From Candidatus Jettenia sp. (GTDB lineage Bacteria; Planctomycetota; Brocadiia; Brocadiales; Brocadiaceae), in assembly GCA_021650895.1 (NCBI GenBank), contig CP091278.1, positions 3,067,659-3,131,658 on the forward strand: a DNA stretch of 64,000 nt, written 5' to 3'. The notes beneath the pieces are model-generated. The model was not told where the DNA came from. It was given only the letters and a program-made list of their open reading frames with translations, and searched no databases. Below are positions 9,459 to 18,034 of this stretch, piece after piece; the stretch's first letter is position 1, and the number at the start of each line of letters is the position of its first letter. Made by a program: the position numbers and the translations under genes.

Positions 9459-10169
9459 ATGATTATTGAAGTAACGGGGGAACCTGGTATAGGGAAGACT
9501 ACTTTATTACGTGAGATTTGCAGTAGGCTTGATTGTAAACCGATATTATACTCAGATAATTTAGTTTTAAGACACTTTAAATTTAATTTTATTAGATCAG
9601 CATTTTTGCGCAAAATTTCAACTAATATATTATTATTTTTACTATTCCTTCCCTATATTAAAAAATATAAGAATTTTTTGCTACATGCTGTAAATATACT
9701 GAAGGATGTTAATGAGAGTAAAATGTTTAAGATTAATATTCTGAGAAATATTATACTCAAACTTGGAAGATTTGAGTTTATATCTAAGAATCTTGCTCAC
9801 AAAATAGTTCTCGTTGATGAAGGTATATCTCATATCCCCTTTAATCTTATCGATTATGGTGGCAAGAGAGAAATTAATCTTGAATCAATATTTGCATTAT
9901 TGGAGTCTGTAGTCTCTAAGGTAAAAGTTGTTGTACTGTATCATAAATCAATAAACATCGGACTTCGTCTTACACTGCGGGGCCATCAAAGGATTAAACA
10001 AAAAGCAAGTTATTCAGTGGACCAATTTGTTCATTTAAACAATCGATTAGCGGAGGCGTATAAATCAATGCCTGATGGTGTGTTTTTAGATAAGAGAGTA
10101 TTGGAATTAGGTACCGAACGAGATTATAGAGAGATCGTTCCTTTTTTTGAGGAAATAATTGAAAAATGA
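9459..10169 (+). CDS. P-loop NTPase of unknown function
   Basis: 236 residues beginning MIIEVTGEPGIGKTT: Walker A GEPGIGKT is at ~7-14, and a Walker B-like KIVLVDEG occurs near residue 117. The fold is probably kinase or nucleoside-monophosphate-kinase-like, but no named family is recognised. The stop overlaps the start of the next gene (ATGA, 10166-10169), itself a nucleotidyltransferase-kinase fusion, so the two are probably made together and may act in one step. A mobile or defence ATPase is less likely given the polysaccharide context. Confidence 0.65.
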   Translation: MIIEVTGEPGIGKTTLLREICSRLDCKPILYSDNLVLRHFKFNFIRSAFLRKISTNILLFLLFLPYIKKYKNFLLHAVNILKDVNESKMFKINILRNIILKLGRFEFISKNLAHKIVLVDEGISHIPFNLIDYGGKREINLESIFALLESVVSKVKVVVLYHKSINIGLRLTLRGHQRIKQKASYSVDQFVHLNNRLAEAYKSMPDGVFLDKRVLELGTERDYREIVPFFEEIIEK

Positions 10170-11611
10170 ATAACTCTGCTCTTCATCTCTCAAAGCAAAT
10201 TATTGCTGCGCTTAACTCGAACTCGATCAGTTACTGTTATTGGAAGAATAATCATGATCTTATGAAAAGCTTAGCCGGTGAAGATGATTGGGATTTACTT
10301 ATCAATAAGGATCACTATTCGAGTTTTATGCGAGTTATTCATTCCCTGGGTTTTAAAGAAGCGTATAACCCAAAGATTTATTTTCCTTTTATCTCTCATT
10401 TTTATGGACTGGATGTTGAAACTGGGAAATTCCTTCACTTACACGTACATTTGAAGATCATTACCGGAGAGAGCCATACGAAGAATTATCATTTACCATT
10501 AGAGAAAATGATTCTTGATAATACAATCAACCATCCTTCCGGATGTAAGATTCCTCAACCTGAGGTAGAATTGATTATTTTTGTTCTTCGGTATTACATA
10601 AAAATCTCATGTATACCAGGAGCAATCCTTATTTGGAAAAGAAATCGAGCCTTTCATGAAGAATTTTCCGCTATTTATCGTAATGTTGATCTGAATAAGA
10701 CTCATACTCTTTTGAATTCTTATTTTCAATACATTTCAGTTAGGTTCTTTTCAGAAATGATTGATGGATATATCCGCAAAAGGACATTCAGAAAGAGGGT
10801 ACTTATTGGTCTTAAATTGAGGTGGAAATTATCTTCTTTGTGCCGTTTGGGTGTTGTTGGTTCATTTGTTGCTCGTTACTATCAGATAGTGTATCGAATA
10901 GTAAATAAACTGACCTTTAAAGAAAAGAAATTTCTCGTTACTGGTGGATCAATTATTGCTATTACCGGTCTTGATGCAACTGGTAAATCAACCATTACAT
11001 CAGAATTGCAACGCTGGTTAAACGCCCATTTTAACACGCGTTTTCTCCATGTTGGAAGGCCAAAGGTAAGACTTGAAACTTTATTATTTAGAGCTGTATT
11101 ACGGTTAAAAAAGGCAAAGGGTATAAATTCAGAATCCTCCACTACTGAGCTAAAAAAGCAAGGTATTATTTTTGCTATACGCTACCTAGTTTTAGCTTAT
11201 GAGAGGTTTCAACTTTTAAAAATAGCCAATCGCTTAAGGGCTAATGGTTATATTGTAATCTGCGATCGATATCCATCCCTGAATTTAGGAAAAATGGATA
11301 GCCCTCGAATTGGTAAAGTAAGTAATAATAATACTCTTGTGAAGTTTATGGGACGAATGGAGGATAAGCTATATAAGACGATGCCTGTTCCTGATGCAAT
11401 TTATAATCTTAAAATACCGGTTGATGTTGCTATTAAGCGAAATCAATTACGAGTGAAAGATGATAAGGAAACAGATGAGCAGTTGCGCTGTCGTTATGAT
11501 GAAAATTCTGATCTTTGCTACAATGCTCTTAGTTTTGAAGTAATAGATACATCACGGGAATTCCAAGTTGTAATGAAAGAATTAAAAGAAAAAATATGGG
11601 TAAAATTATAG
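10166..11611 (+). CDS. Nucleotidyltransferase-like domain fused to thymidylate-kinase-like domain
   Basis: 481 residues with two parts. Residues ~1-150 resemble a nucleotidyltransferase, with the acidic pair in GEDDWDLLI (~38-46). Residues ~258-481 form a P-loop kinase like thymidylate kinase: Walker A GLDATGKST (268-276), a VICDRYPS motif typical of the TMK DRY/DRx element, and an arginine-rich lid region. A true Tmk is unlikely given the fusion and the locus; phosphorylation of a sugar or lipid intermediate is more plausible but inferred. It is coupled to the upstream P-loop gene by a 4-bp overlap. Confidence 0.7.
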   Translation: MNNSALHLSKQIIAALNSNSISYCYWKNNHDLMKSLAGEDDWDLLINKDHYSSFMRVIHSLGFKEAYNPKIYFPFISHFYGLDVETGKFLHLHVHLKIITGESHTKNYHLPLEKMILDNTINHPSGCKIPQPEVELIIFVLRYYIKISCIPGAILIWKRNRAFHEEFSAIYRNVDLNKTHTLLNSYFQYISVRFFSEMIDGYIRKRTFRKRVLIGLKLRWKLSSLCRLGVVGSFVARYYQIVYRIVNKLTFKEKKFLVTGGSIIAITGLDATGKSTITSELQRWLNAHFNTRFLHVGRPKVRLETLLFRAVLRLKKAKGINSESSTTELKKQGIIFAIRYLVLAYERFQLLKIANRLRANGYIVICDRYPSLNLGKMDSPRIGKVSNNNTLVKFMGRMEDKLYKTMPVPDAIYNLKIPVDVAIKRNQLRVKDDKETDEQLRCRYDENSDLCYNALSFEVIDTSREFQVVMKELKEKIWVKL

Positions 11612-11770
11612 TAAACTTATTTGGTTATGAAGAGGACAATCATCGAGTTTTTCTGAATCTTATGGCTACATTAAATATTAAAATTTTCTGTAGTTAAATA
11701 AATTTTAATGTTGTAGTTACAAATAGGACAAGTTTCATCTTTTGAATTTTTTATATATGTATATTTCTCA

Positions 11771-13024
11771 ATGAATGTTTTTAGTCAAAAACAATATACA
11801 ACTGTTGGTATCTTAACGATTCTCTCATTTGCAATGTTACCACTGTATTTGTTTTCTTCAGGTGGATTTCAGCTTGTAGATGTAATGATTGTTTTACTCT
11901 CATTAGCTATTTTTATGGCGATCAATACTAATGAAGTTCAAGTAGGGAGCTATTTAATAAGCCCATTTATTCCTTTTATCTCATGGTCAATTATTATTAA
12001 CTCATACTACTCAATGTACTCCATCTCAGAAGGCGGATACTTCCTTAGTACAATTCAATTGATTTTTGGATTTTATATATTGTTTTTATTTTCTATTGTA
12101 TTTAATCGGATTTTATCAGATCCAAGGGGTGTAAAGTATCTCTATTGGAGTTTATTAGCTGCATGCATAACTCCATGGTTATTAGAGGCTAAACGTGGAT
12201 CAATCAGAAATGCATTATCATTTAACAATCCAAATCAATTAGCGTATTATTCAATATTAATACTTTCCATGCTCTTGTTGATCAATTCAGTCGATGCAGA
12301 AATACGAAATAAAGGTAAAATGTGCTGGATATTAACTATTGCAATTTTAATATTTTCAAATATCTTCGTTATTATATCCGCTTCGAGGGCCGGATTTGTT
12401 ATTGTAATCTTATTGGATATTTATTTCTTTTATACCCTATTGAGGAGACATACAAAATTATTTTTATTCCTGGTATTTATGATAGTGCCTATTTTAATGG
12501 TTGCTATGCAAAGTAAGGTTATTATGAACAAGAAGTCTTCAAACGATATGGCAGAAGTTAACCATATACAAACAATAAATAAGAGATTCAACAAAAATGA
12601 TATAATAGAAAGTTTAAGTAAGCGTGCATTTGGGCATATTGAAGACAAAAACGATTTCAGTATTATTTTTGGTGGTGGTGCTAATAAAGGTCATCTTGGA
12701 GTGGCAAAAGTCGAGTCTATGTTAATGTTAGAAGCACATAATATGATAATGGAGATCTTTGATTCTTATGGGATTATAGGTGTTGTATTGTTTTTAGGAG
12801 GTTCAGTGCTTTTTGTAGTTAGGCTTGGAGATTTTCCCTATAAATGGTTTTTCTTTAGTACCTTGTTATTATACAATATCTCTCATAATGGTATTCGCTT
12901 TCGATGTATGTGGGTAGCTATTGCATTGATTTCGGTTGCTGCCCTTGCCAGTAGCAGGCGTCAAAGCAGTAAATATTATCAGTTATCAGAGCTACAAGCA
13001 GCGAATCGTTATTGTCGGTCCTGA
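11771..13024 (+). CDS. O-antigen ligase/polymerase-like membrane protein (Wzy_C family)
   Basis: 417 residues, 10 or more hydrophobic segments and a large periplasmic loop (~255-320). Near its end is the family-type pattern AHNMIMEIFDSYGIIGVVLF, which carries the conserved HN..(M/L)E....YG signature. Such proteins either polymerise oligosaccharide repeats or join glycan to a carrier outside the inner membrane. The position between the kinase-like genes and the secreted beta-helix gene fits a Wzy role with the flippase at 7738. Polymerase and ligase cannot be separated from sequence alone. Confidence 0.82.
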   Translation: MNVFSQKQYTTVGILTILSFAMLPLYLFSSGGFQLVDVMIVLLSLAIFMAINTNEVQVGSYLISPFIPFISWSIIINSYYSMYSISEGGYFLSTIQLIFGFYILFLFSIVFNRILSDPRGVKYLYWSLLAACITPWLLEAKRGSIRNALSFNNPNQLAYYSILILSMLLLINSVDAEIRNKGKMCWILTIAILIFSNIFVIISASRAGFVIVILLDIYFFYTLLRRHTKLFLFLVFMIVPILMVAMQSKVIMNKKSSNDMAEVNHIQTINKRFNKNDIIESLSKRAFGHIEDKNDFSIIFGGGANKGHLGVAKVESMLMLEAHNMIMEIFDSYGIIGVVLFLGGSVLFVVRLGDFPYKWFFFSTLLLYNISHNGIRFRCMWVAIALISVAALASSRRQSSKYYQLSELQAANRYCRS

Positions 13025-13092
13025 CAAAACTGAATTTGGAAGTATTTTCTATAATAGCTCTTACCATAGAATATAGGTAGTAAGAATAGATA

Positions 13093-14976
13093 TTGAATAT
13101 TTTCTTCATTTTATTTATAGTTGTTGCAAGTTTATGTTGTAATTATTCTTTATGTAAGCAAGATTTTGCCTATGGGAATTCCTATTATGTTGATCCAAAT
13201 AAGGGCGATGATGGAAAGATAGGAAACTTATCTGCTCCCTGGAGAACGATAAAAAATAGTGTTTCGAGATTACAACCGGGCGATACCCTCTATCTCAGGG
13301 GTGGAACTTACTATGAGAGTCAAATTAAAATTAGTAACCAAGGGGCTAAATCAAAAAAAATTATCATAAAAAATTATCCCGATGAATCGCCAATTATTGA
13401 TGGAGGTTATGCAGAGTTTAGAATAGTTCCCAATTCTGATTGGGAGATTCACGATGCTAAGAAAAATATATATAGGTCGGTAAAAACTTATTCTTCTGCA
13501 GATTATGTCTATGGATATTTCGGACCCGATAATAATTGTCGCCTTATCTCTTATGAAAGTTATCATGATCTTAGCGCAGAGAATGAAGATTATACTGCTG
13601 TTGGTGATGTTTATCTCGGTCCCGGTATATTTTGGAATAGTTCTGATGAGAAGATCTATATCAGGCTGAAGCCCAGTAAGCAACAAATGGCTATGGGGTA
13701 TACTACTCCATTGAACAACGACCCATGTCTTACAAAGATGTTTATTTTTTCTCATCATGAAATAATCATTTTAAGAGAGAAGTCTTCTTACATCGATATT
13801 GAAGGTATTAATCTTAGGTATCAAAACAATGCTTTTGAATTTAAACCAGGATCGAATAATATTCTTATAAAGAACTCAAATGTGTTAGGAGGTAGGACAC
13901 ATATTTATGTAAATGACAATGTCCACGATCTTGTCTTTGATGGTATTAAGATTGAAGATTCTGTTCCTCCCTGGATTGCCTGGACTGATGTGAAAAGAGG
14001 TAAAAAACCAGCACACCGTTTTCAAGGGACTGCAATATCGATAGAAGGTTCAGCGCATAATATAGAGATCAAGAATTGTGTGTTTAATAACACCTGGGAT
14101 GGAATTAATGCTACTAGCTCAGCATTTGGTCTCCATATCCATGATAATGTATTCAAGGGTACCCGGGATGATGTGGTTCAGTTAGGGTCTGGCTGCTCTG
14201 ATGTTGAGATCAATCACAATAAAATGATCCTCGTTTCAAAAGGGGTTTCCAGGCACGGATCAGGTTCACCGCTCAGACCAGGGACAAAGTATATCCATCA
14301 TAATATTATTGATTGCAGTAAGCCCATGCTCGGTGGAAGACGTGATCCGGATGATTTACTTCTAGAAAAATATCAAAAATATCATGGTCCGAATGGTGAT
14401 GGGATGGTATGGGCGCGTCCATTTGGTAGCCACAGGAGTGGTGGATATGGCAGGGGTGATCCATGGAAGATATACCATAACACCATTATCTTTGGGAAGG
14501 AATTGAATGATAGGGGAGCAGGACACGAATATGTTCTCGAAACTTTTTATCCTGGGTATCCCCAGGAGGTCTACAACAATATCATCATTCAGACGATGGA
14601 TCATTGGCTGGCGAGGGATTGCAGGGTAGCAGATGGTTCACAGATATGTGATGGGAATCTCTACTATCGCTTAGGAGCGAATTCTAAGAGCTATTTTTTT
14701 AGATCATGGGCGGAGAGATTGGGTGGCAGCTCAAAAGATTTCAAAAGCCTTTCTGCGTTTAAATCATCACCACTCTTTGATGCTTCCAAGAAATATTATG
14801 CACCTGGCTGGGAGAAGAATGGAGCGGAAGCGAACCCTCAATTAGATGAAGATTACTATCCTGCCCCTGACGGTCCTGCGGCATATGGTGCTATACCGTT
14901 ACCATCTAGTTGGCCTGGTCAGGACGGTAAAAAATATCGTGGAGCATTGCCTCCTAAGAACTTGAATATAAAATGA
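13093..14976 (+). CDS. Secreted right-handed beta-helix protein, paralog A
   Basis: 627 residues. It starts at TTG 13093 with a hydrophobic export segment (FFILFIVVASLCCNYSLC). The mature part opens with YYVDPNKGDDG...PGDTLYLRGGTYYES, the DUF1565/pectin-lyase-like entry of parallel beta-helix proteins, followed by repeated N-x-I/V turns (INHNKMI, IHHNIID, IYHNTII). Members are polysaccharide lyases, epimerases or binding proteins; no catalytic triad can be named here. Paralogs B (18035) and C (23011) share its architecture, and its C-terminal 270 residues are nearly identical to B. Unlike B and C it has no GEMM riboswitch upstream and seems to be read from the polysaccharide operon. Confidence 0.82.
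   Translation: MNIFFILFIVVASLCCNYSLCKQDFAYGNSYYVDPNKGDDGKIGNLSAPWRTIKNSVSRLQPGDTLYLRGGTYYESQIKISNQGAKSKKIIIKNYPDESPIIDGGYAEFRIVPNSDWEIHDAKKNIYRSVKTYSSADYVYGYFGPDNNCRLISYESYHDLSAENEDYTAVGDVYLGPGIFWNSSDEKIYIRLKPSKQQMAMGYTTPLNNDPCLTKMFIFSHHEIIILREKSSYIDIEGINLRYQNNAFEFKPGSNNILIKNSNVLGGRTHIYVNDNVHDLVFDGIKIEDSVPPWIAWTDVKRGKKPAHRFQGTAISIEGSAHNIEIKNCVFNNTWDGINATSSAFGLHIHDNVFKGTRDDVVQLGSGCSDVEINHNKMILVSKGVSRHGSGSPLRPGTKYIHHNIIDCSKPMLGGRRDPDDLLLEKYQKYHGPNGDGMVWARPFGSHRSGGYGRGDPWKIYHNTIIFGKELNDRGAGHEYVLETFYPGYPQEVYNNIIIQTMDHWLARDCRVADGSQICDGNLYYRLGANSKSYFFRSWAERLGGSSKDFKSLSAFKSSPLFDASKKYYAPGWEKNGAEANPQLDEDYYPAPDGPAAYGAIPLPSSWPGQDGKKYRGALPPKNLNIK
14160..14960 (+). repeat. Long inverted repeat, left arm (3' part of paralog A)
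   Basis: About 800 bp of this arm is highly similar by eye to the opposite strand of 18050-18850 (3' part of paralog B), including long identical runs around the VVQLGSGCSDVE and PLFDASKKYYAPGW codons. The arms flank the GT4 gene and the sugar phosphotransferase gene. Confidence 0.85.
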
Positions 14977-15149
14977 TGAAAAAATCATACTATTAAGCTA
15001 TAACAATAACCGTGTAATACTATAATTATTAATTATTAATTTATTTTAATTTTTTAAAATATTTTTTATCTATCTAACAAAATGAATCAATAATTTCCCT
15101 GATAGAGATAAGGAATATTAATATAAATTATAGAAAGACTTTCGTTACC

Positions 15150-16292
15150 ATGGAAAAAAAAGCTTTGTTTATTGCAAACACTGGTTTTGCATTATTTAAT
15201 TATAGGCTTCAGTTAATGAAATTTCTATCCAATCAGGGATGGTCTGTTGTTGCAATAGCCAATGATGAAGCAGATTATGTTAATAAATTTTCAAATATAG
15301 GTATAAGATTTATAAATATTAATATCGATCATAAGGGAAAAAATCCTATTGCTGATGTTGCTCTTATATGGCGATTGAAGTCACTTTATGATCAGGAATC
15401 GCCATCGCTTGTGCATCATTTTACCATAAAACCCGTTATTTTTGGCTCATTAGCTGCTAAATGGGCAAAGGTTCCTGCTATTATAAATTCAATTACAGGA
15501 TTAGGCTATGTATTTAATAAACGTGGTCTCTTAATGCGTACCTCGATGATGCTTTATAAGTTTGCCTTATCTGGTCGGCCACGAGTGATTTTCCAAAATA
15601 ATGATGACTATCAGTTGTTTATCTCGAATAATCTCATTAAAAAAACCAATGCTGAGGTTATTCTTGGTTCAGGAGTTAATACTAAAGTTTTTTATCCAAA
15701 TACGATTAAGCGAAGCGATGCTAACTTACAATTTCTCCTGGTTTCAAGGATGCTTTGGAGTAAAGGCATAAGTGAATATGTTAGTGCTGCAGAAAGGGTT
15801 AAAAAGCAGTACCCTGAAACCAAATTTATTTTGGCCGGTGGTGCATCTGGCGGTGGTGCAAAAGGAAACCCGGATGCAATTCCTGAAAAATGGCTAAACG
15901 AAGTTAATGCAAGAGGAATCGCTAAATGGATTGGACGTATCCCTTTTGAAGATGTGATGATTTTGCTAGACAATTCTGACGTAGTTGTTTTACCCTCATA
16001 TTACCCGGAAGGCGTCCCCCGGTCATTAATAGAAGCTGCTGCTAAAGGAAAACCAATTATTACTACAAATACTCCAGGTTGTAATGAGGTTGTTTTGGAA
16101 GGTGTCAATGGTTTTTTTTCATCGCCAAAAGACGTTGAATCATTAGCAAATTGTATGCTCAATTTTATTCGAGAGCCAGAGTTAATAAATAAAATGGGTA
16201 TAGAAAGCCGCAAGCGGGCCGTAGATATCTTTGATGAAGAGAAAATTTTAGAAAAAACAGCTGGAGTTTATAAGGAAGCAGGGGCCTTATAG
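15150..16292 (+). CDS. Glycosyltransferase family 4 protein
   Basis: 380 residues with the GT-B two-domain layout. The N-terminal acceptor domain includes HHFTIKPVIFGSLAAKWAKV and NSITGLGYVF; the C-terminal donor domain has LLVSRMLWSKGISEY and the nucleotide-sugar motif PSYYPEGVPRSLIEAAAKGKPI, where the E-x7-E pair marks GT4 enzymes. Related proteins (WbpH/WcaC-like) add hexose or HexNAc to undecaprenyl-linked oligosaccharide on the cytoplasmic face. The ATG at 15150 follows a 173-bp AT-rich gap after paralog A. With the downstream phosphotransferase it lies between the two arms of a long inverted repeat, an arrangement that could invert. Confidence 0.88.
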   Translation: MEKKALFIANTGFALFNYRLQLMKFLSNQGWSVVAIANDEADYVNKFSNIGIRFININIDHKGKNPIADVALIWRLKSLYDQESPSLVHHFTIKPVIFGSLAAKWAKVPAIINSITGLGYVFNKRGLLMRTSMMLYKFALSGRPRVIFQNNDDYQLFISNNLIKKTNAEVILGSGVNTKVFYPNTIKRSDANLQFLLVSRMLWSKGISEYVSAAERVKKQYPETKFILAGGASGGGAKGNPDAIPEKWLNEVNARGIAKWIGRIPFEDVMILLDNSDVVVLPSYYPEGVPRSLIEAAAKGKPIITTNTPGCNEVVLEGVNGFFSSPKDVESLANCMLNFIREPELINKMGIESRKRAVDIFDEEKILEKTAGVYKEAGAL

Positions 16293-16529
16293 ATCTTGTA
16301 TATTAAAGATATTTTATCATAATAAAGATCGAAGATTTGCACCAGATGTTCCAGTTCACTGCAATAAATATCTTTACTATGCATTTTCTTCTTTCTGCAA
16401 TAAGCTCCTTATGAATGTTATTATGGTTTATAGCTTGTAAGCGAAAACCTTATGGCTAAAATTTATTAATAATTACTAATTTAACTCTAAAGCAGTTTTT
16501 GTTCCTACTAACAATTTTTACAAGGTTAT

Positions 16530-17930
16530 TTGAAAATGTATTTATTTTCTCCTAGTAGTAAAAAAAAGGTATTTCTTTTATTAGGTGATATACTTATTGT
16601 TCTTATTACCTTTTATATAACAGTGTTTATTAAAATAAAGATCTTTGAACCTTTTAATTTTAAGCTTATTCTGCCAAAGTTCAATTGGTGGGCTTTTACC
16701 TTGATATCGCTCTCTCCAATAATTTTTTATATTTTTGAACTCTACAATAAAAGTCGTTGGGAAAACAATACAAAACTCCTTCTTTATATAAGCTTTGCAG
16801 TTTTGATTACTTCAAGTATTGTTGCATTTCTCTCCTACATCTTTGTTTTTAATATGGTAATCGGCAGAGCAATTCTATTGTTTTATTCTATATTTAGCAT
16901 ATTGCTGCTATTTGCCTGGCGCAAACTCTTTGTAAATGTCTTCTCCAAATCGGAATATATAAAGGAGAAAGTGCTGCTTATTGGTGATGGAGCTATAGTA
17001 AATGATATTGATTCCATTGTTAAAACATATAAGATCATTCCTTATGATTTAAAGATTATCAGAAATTATTCAGAGAACCCCGGAACGGATTGTGTGAATG
17101 ATTCTATATCCACTCAAAGCCTTTCTGATATGGTTGTTAATAATAAATTTAATACAATCGTTGTTGCATGTAGTCTCAATGATTTTCCCCTACTGAGAAA
17201 ATGGCTTTTCGATATGAAATTTAGCGGTATTGCCATTTATGATGCTCTCTATTTTTATGAGGCATTGTCTGCTAAAATACCAATAGGTAGCATCAAGGAT
17301 TCTTGGTTTTTATTCCATAATCAAGGAAAGAAGTTTAATCCTTTTCTTTACAGTAGAATAAAAAGAATTATGGATATCTTGTTCTCCTTGTGTGGAATAA
17401 TTATATTGTCCCCACTAATGTTGCTAATAAGCCTGGCTATTAAATTATCGTCAAAAGGGCCAATCTTTTTTAGACAAGAACGCCTGGGACAAAATGAGAA
17501 GCCGTTTACTATACTAAAATTCCGTACAATGATTGATAATGCAGAAAAGGCTACTGGTCCTAAGTGGTCCGATAAAAACGATCCAAGAGTTACAAAAGTA
17601 GGTAGACCTCTCCGGAAGTGTAGATTTGATGAATTGCCTCAGTTATTCAATATCCTAAAAGGAGAGATGAGTTTTATCGGTACGCGTCCTATACGGAAAT
17701 ACTTTGCTGAAAAATTGGCCAAAGATATTCCATACTATCGACTTCGTTTCATCATAAAACCCGGGCTTACTGGCTGGGCGCAAGTACAAGGCCGTTACTT
17801 TGACAATAACGAAGAACAGAAAGAAAAACTTGAGTATGATTTATTTTATATCCAAAATCAATCCCTCTTCTTTGATTTGTTTATTGTACTGAAAACAGTA
17901 TCGACAGTGTTATTTTGGAAAGGGCAATAG
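16530..17930 (+). CDS. Undecaprenyl-phosphate sugar phosphotransferase (WbaP/ExoY type, polyprenyl glycosylphosphotransferase)
   Basis: 466 residues: four N-terminal membrane helices (~12-130), a Rossmann-like cytoplasmic region (~145-240), then a re-entrant helix RIMDILFSLCGIIILSPLML and the catalytic domain. Catalytic-domain motifs are RQERLGQNEKPFTILKFRTM, RFDELPQLFNILKGEMSFIGTRP with the DE pair, and KPGLTGWAQVQGR. It transfers a sugar-1-phosphate to undecaprenyl phosphate, the committed first step of repeat-unit assembly. Two start codons are possible, TTG 16530 and ATG 16536; an AAGG lies just upstream. A strong hairpin (17970-18007) ends the transcript. Confidence 0.9.
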   Translation: MKMYLFSPSSKKKVFLLLGDILIVLITFYITVFIKIKIFEPFNFKLILPKFNWWAFTLISLSPIIFYIFELYNKSRWENNTKLLLYISFAVLITSSIVAFLSYIFVFNMVIGRAILLFYSIFSILLLFAWRKLFVNVFSKSEYIKEKVLLIGDGAIVNDIDSIVKTYKIIPYDLKIIRNYSENPGTDCVNDSISTQSLSDMVVNNKFNTIVVACSLNDFPLLRKWLFDMKFSGIAIYDALYFYEALSAKIPIGSIKDSWFLFHNQGKKFNPFLYSRIKRIMDILFSLCGIIILSPLMLLISLAIKLSSKGPIFFRQERLGQNEKPFTILKFRTMIDNAEKATGPKWSDKNDPRVTKVGRPLRKCRFDELPQLFNILKGEMSFIGTRPIRKYFAEKLAKDIPYYRLRFIIKPGLTGWAQVQGRYFDNNEEQKEKLEYDLFYIQNQSLFFDLFIVLKTVSTVLFWKGQ

Positions 17931-17969
17931 GGCGTGGGTCGTACGATAGAAAAGAGTGTATCTTTATAT

Positions 17970-18007
17970 AACACTAAAGCCCCGGAGTTATCGGGGCTTT
18001 AGTGTTT
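17970..18007. terminator. Bidirectional rho-independent terminator
   Basis: A perfect 15-bp stem (AACACTAAAGCCCCG / CGGGGCTTTAGTGTT) with a 7-base loop, followed on the plus strand by TTTTG. It lies between the convergent ends of the phosphotransferase gene (17930) and paralog B (18035), so it can stop transcription from both sides. Confidence 0.88.
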
Positions 18008-18034
18008 TGTTTCCAAATCGTTTTGAGCAGTAAA

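Noticed and set aside
10946-11611. True dTMP kinase (tmk)
   Set aside because: The kinase domain is fused to a nucleotidyltransferase-like half and lies in a polysaccharide locus, so a housekeeping Tmk role is unlikely.
11596-11697. 33-codon plus-strand ORF overlapping the end of the kinase fusion gene
   Set aside because: It overlaps the stop of the upstream gene in another frame, has no ribosome site and no recognisable sequence.
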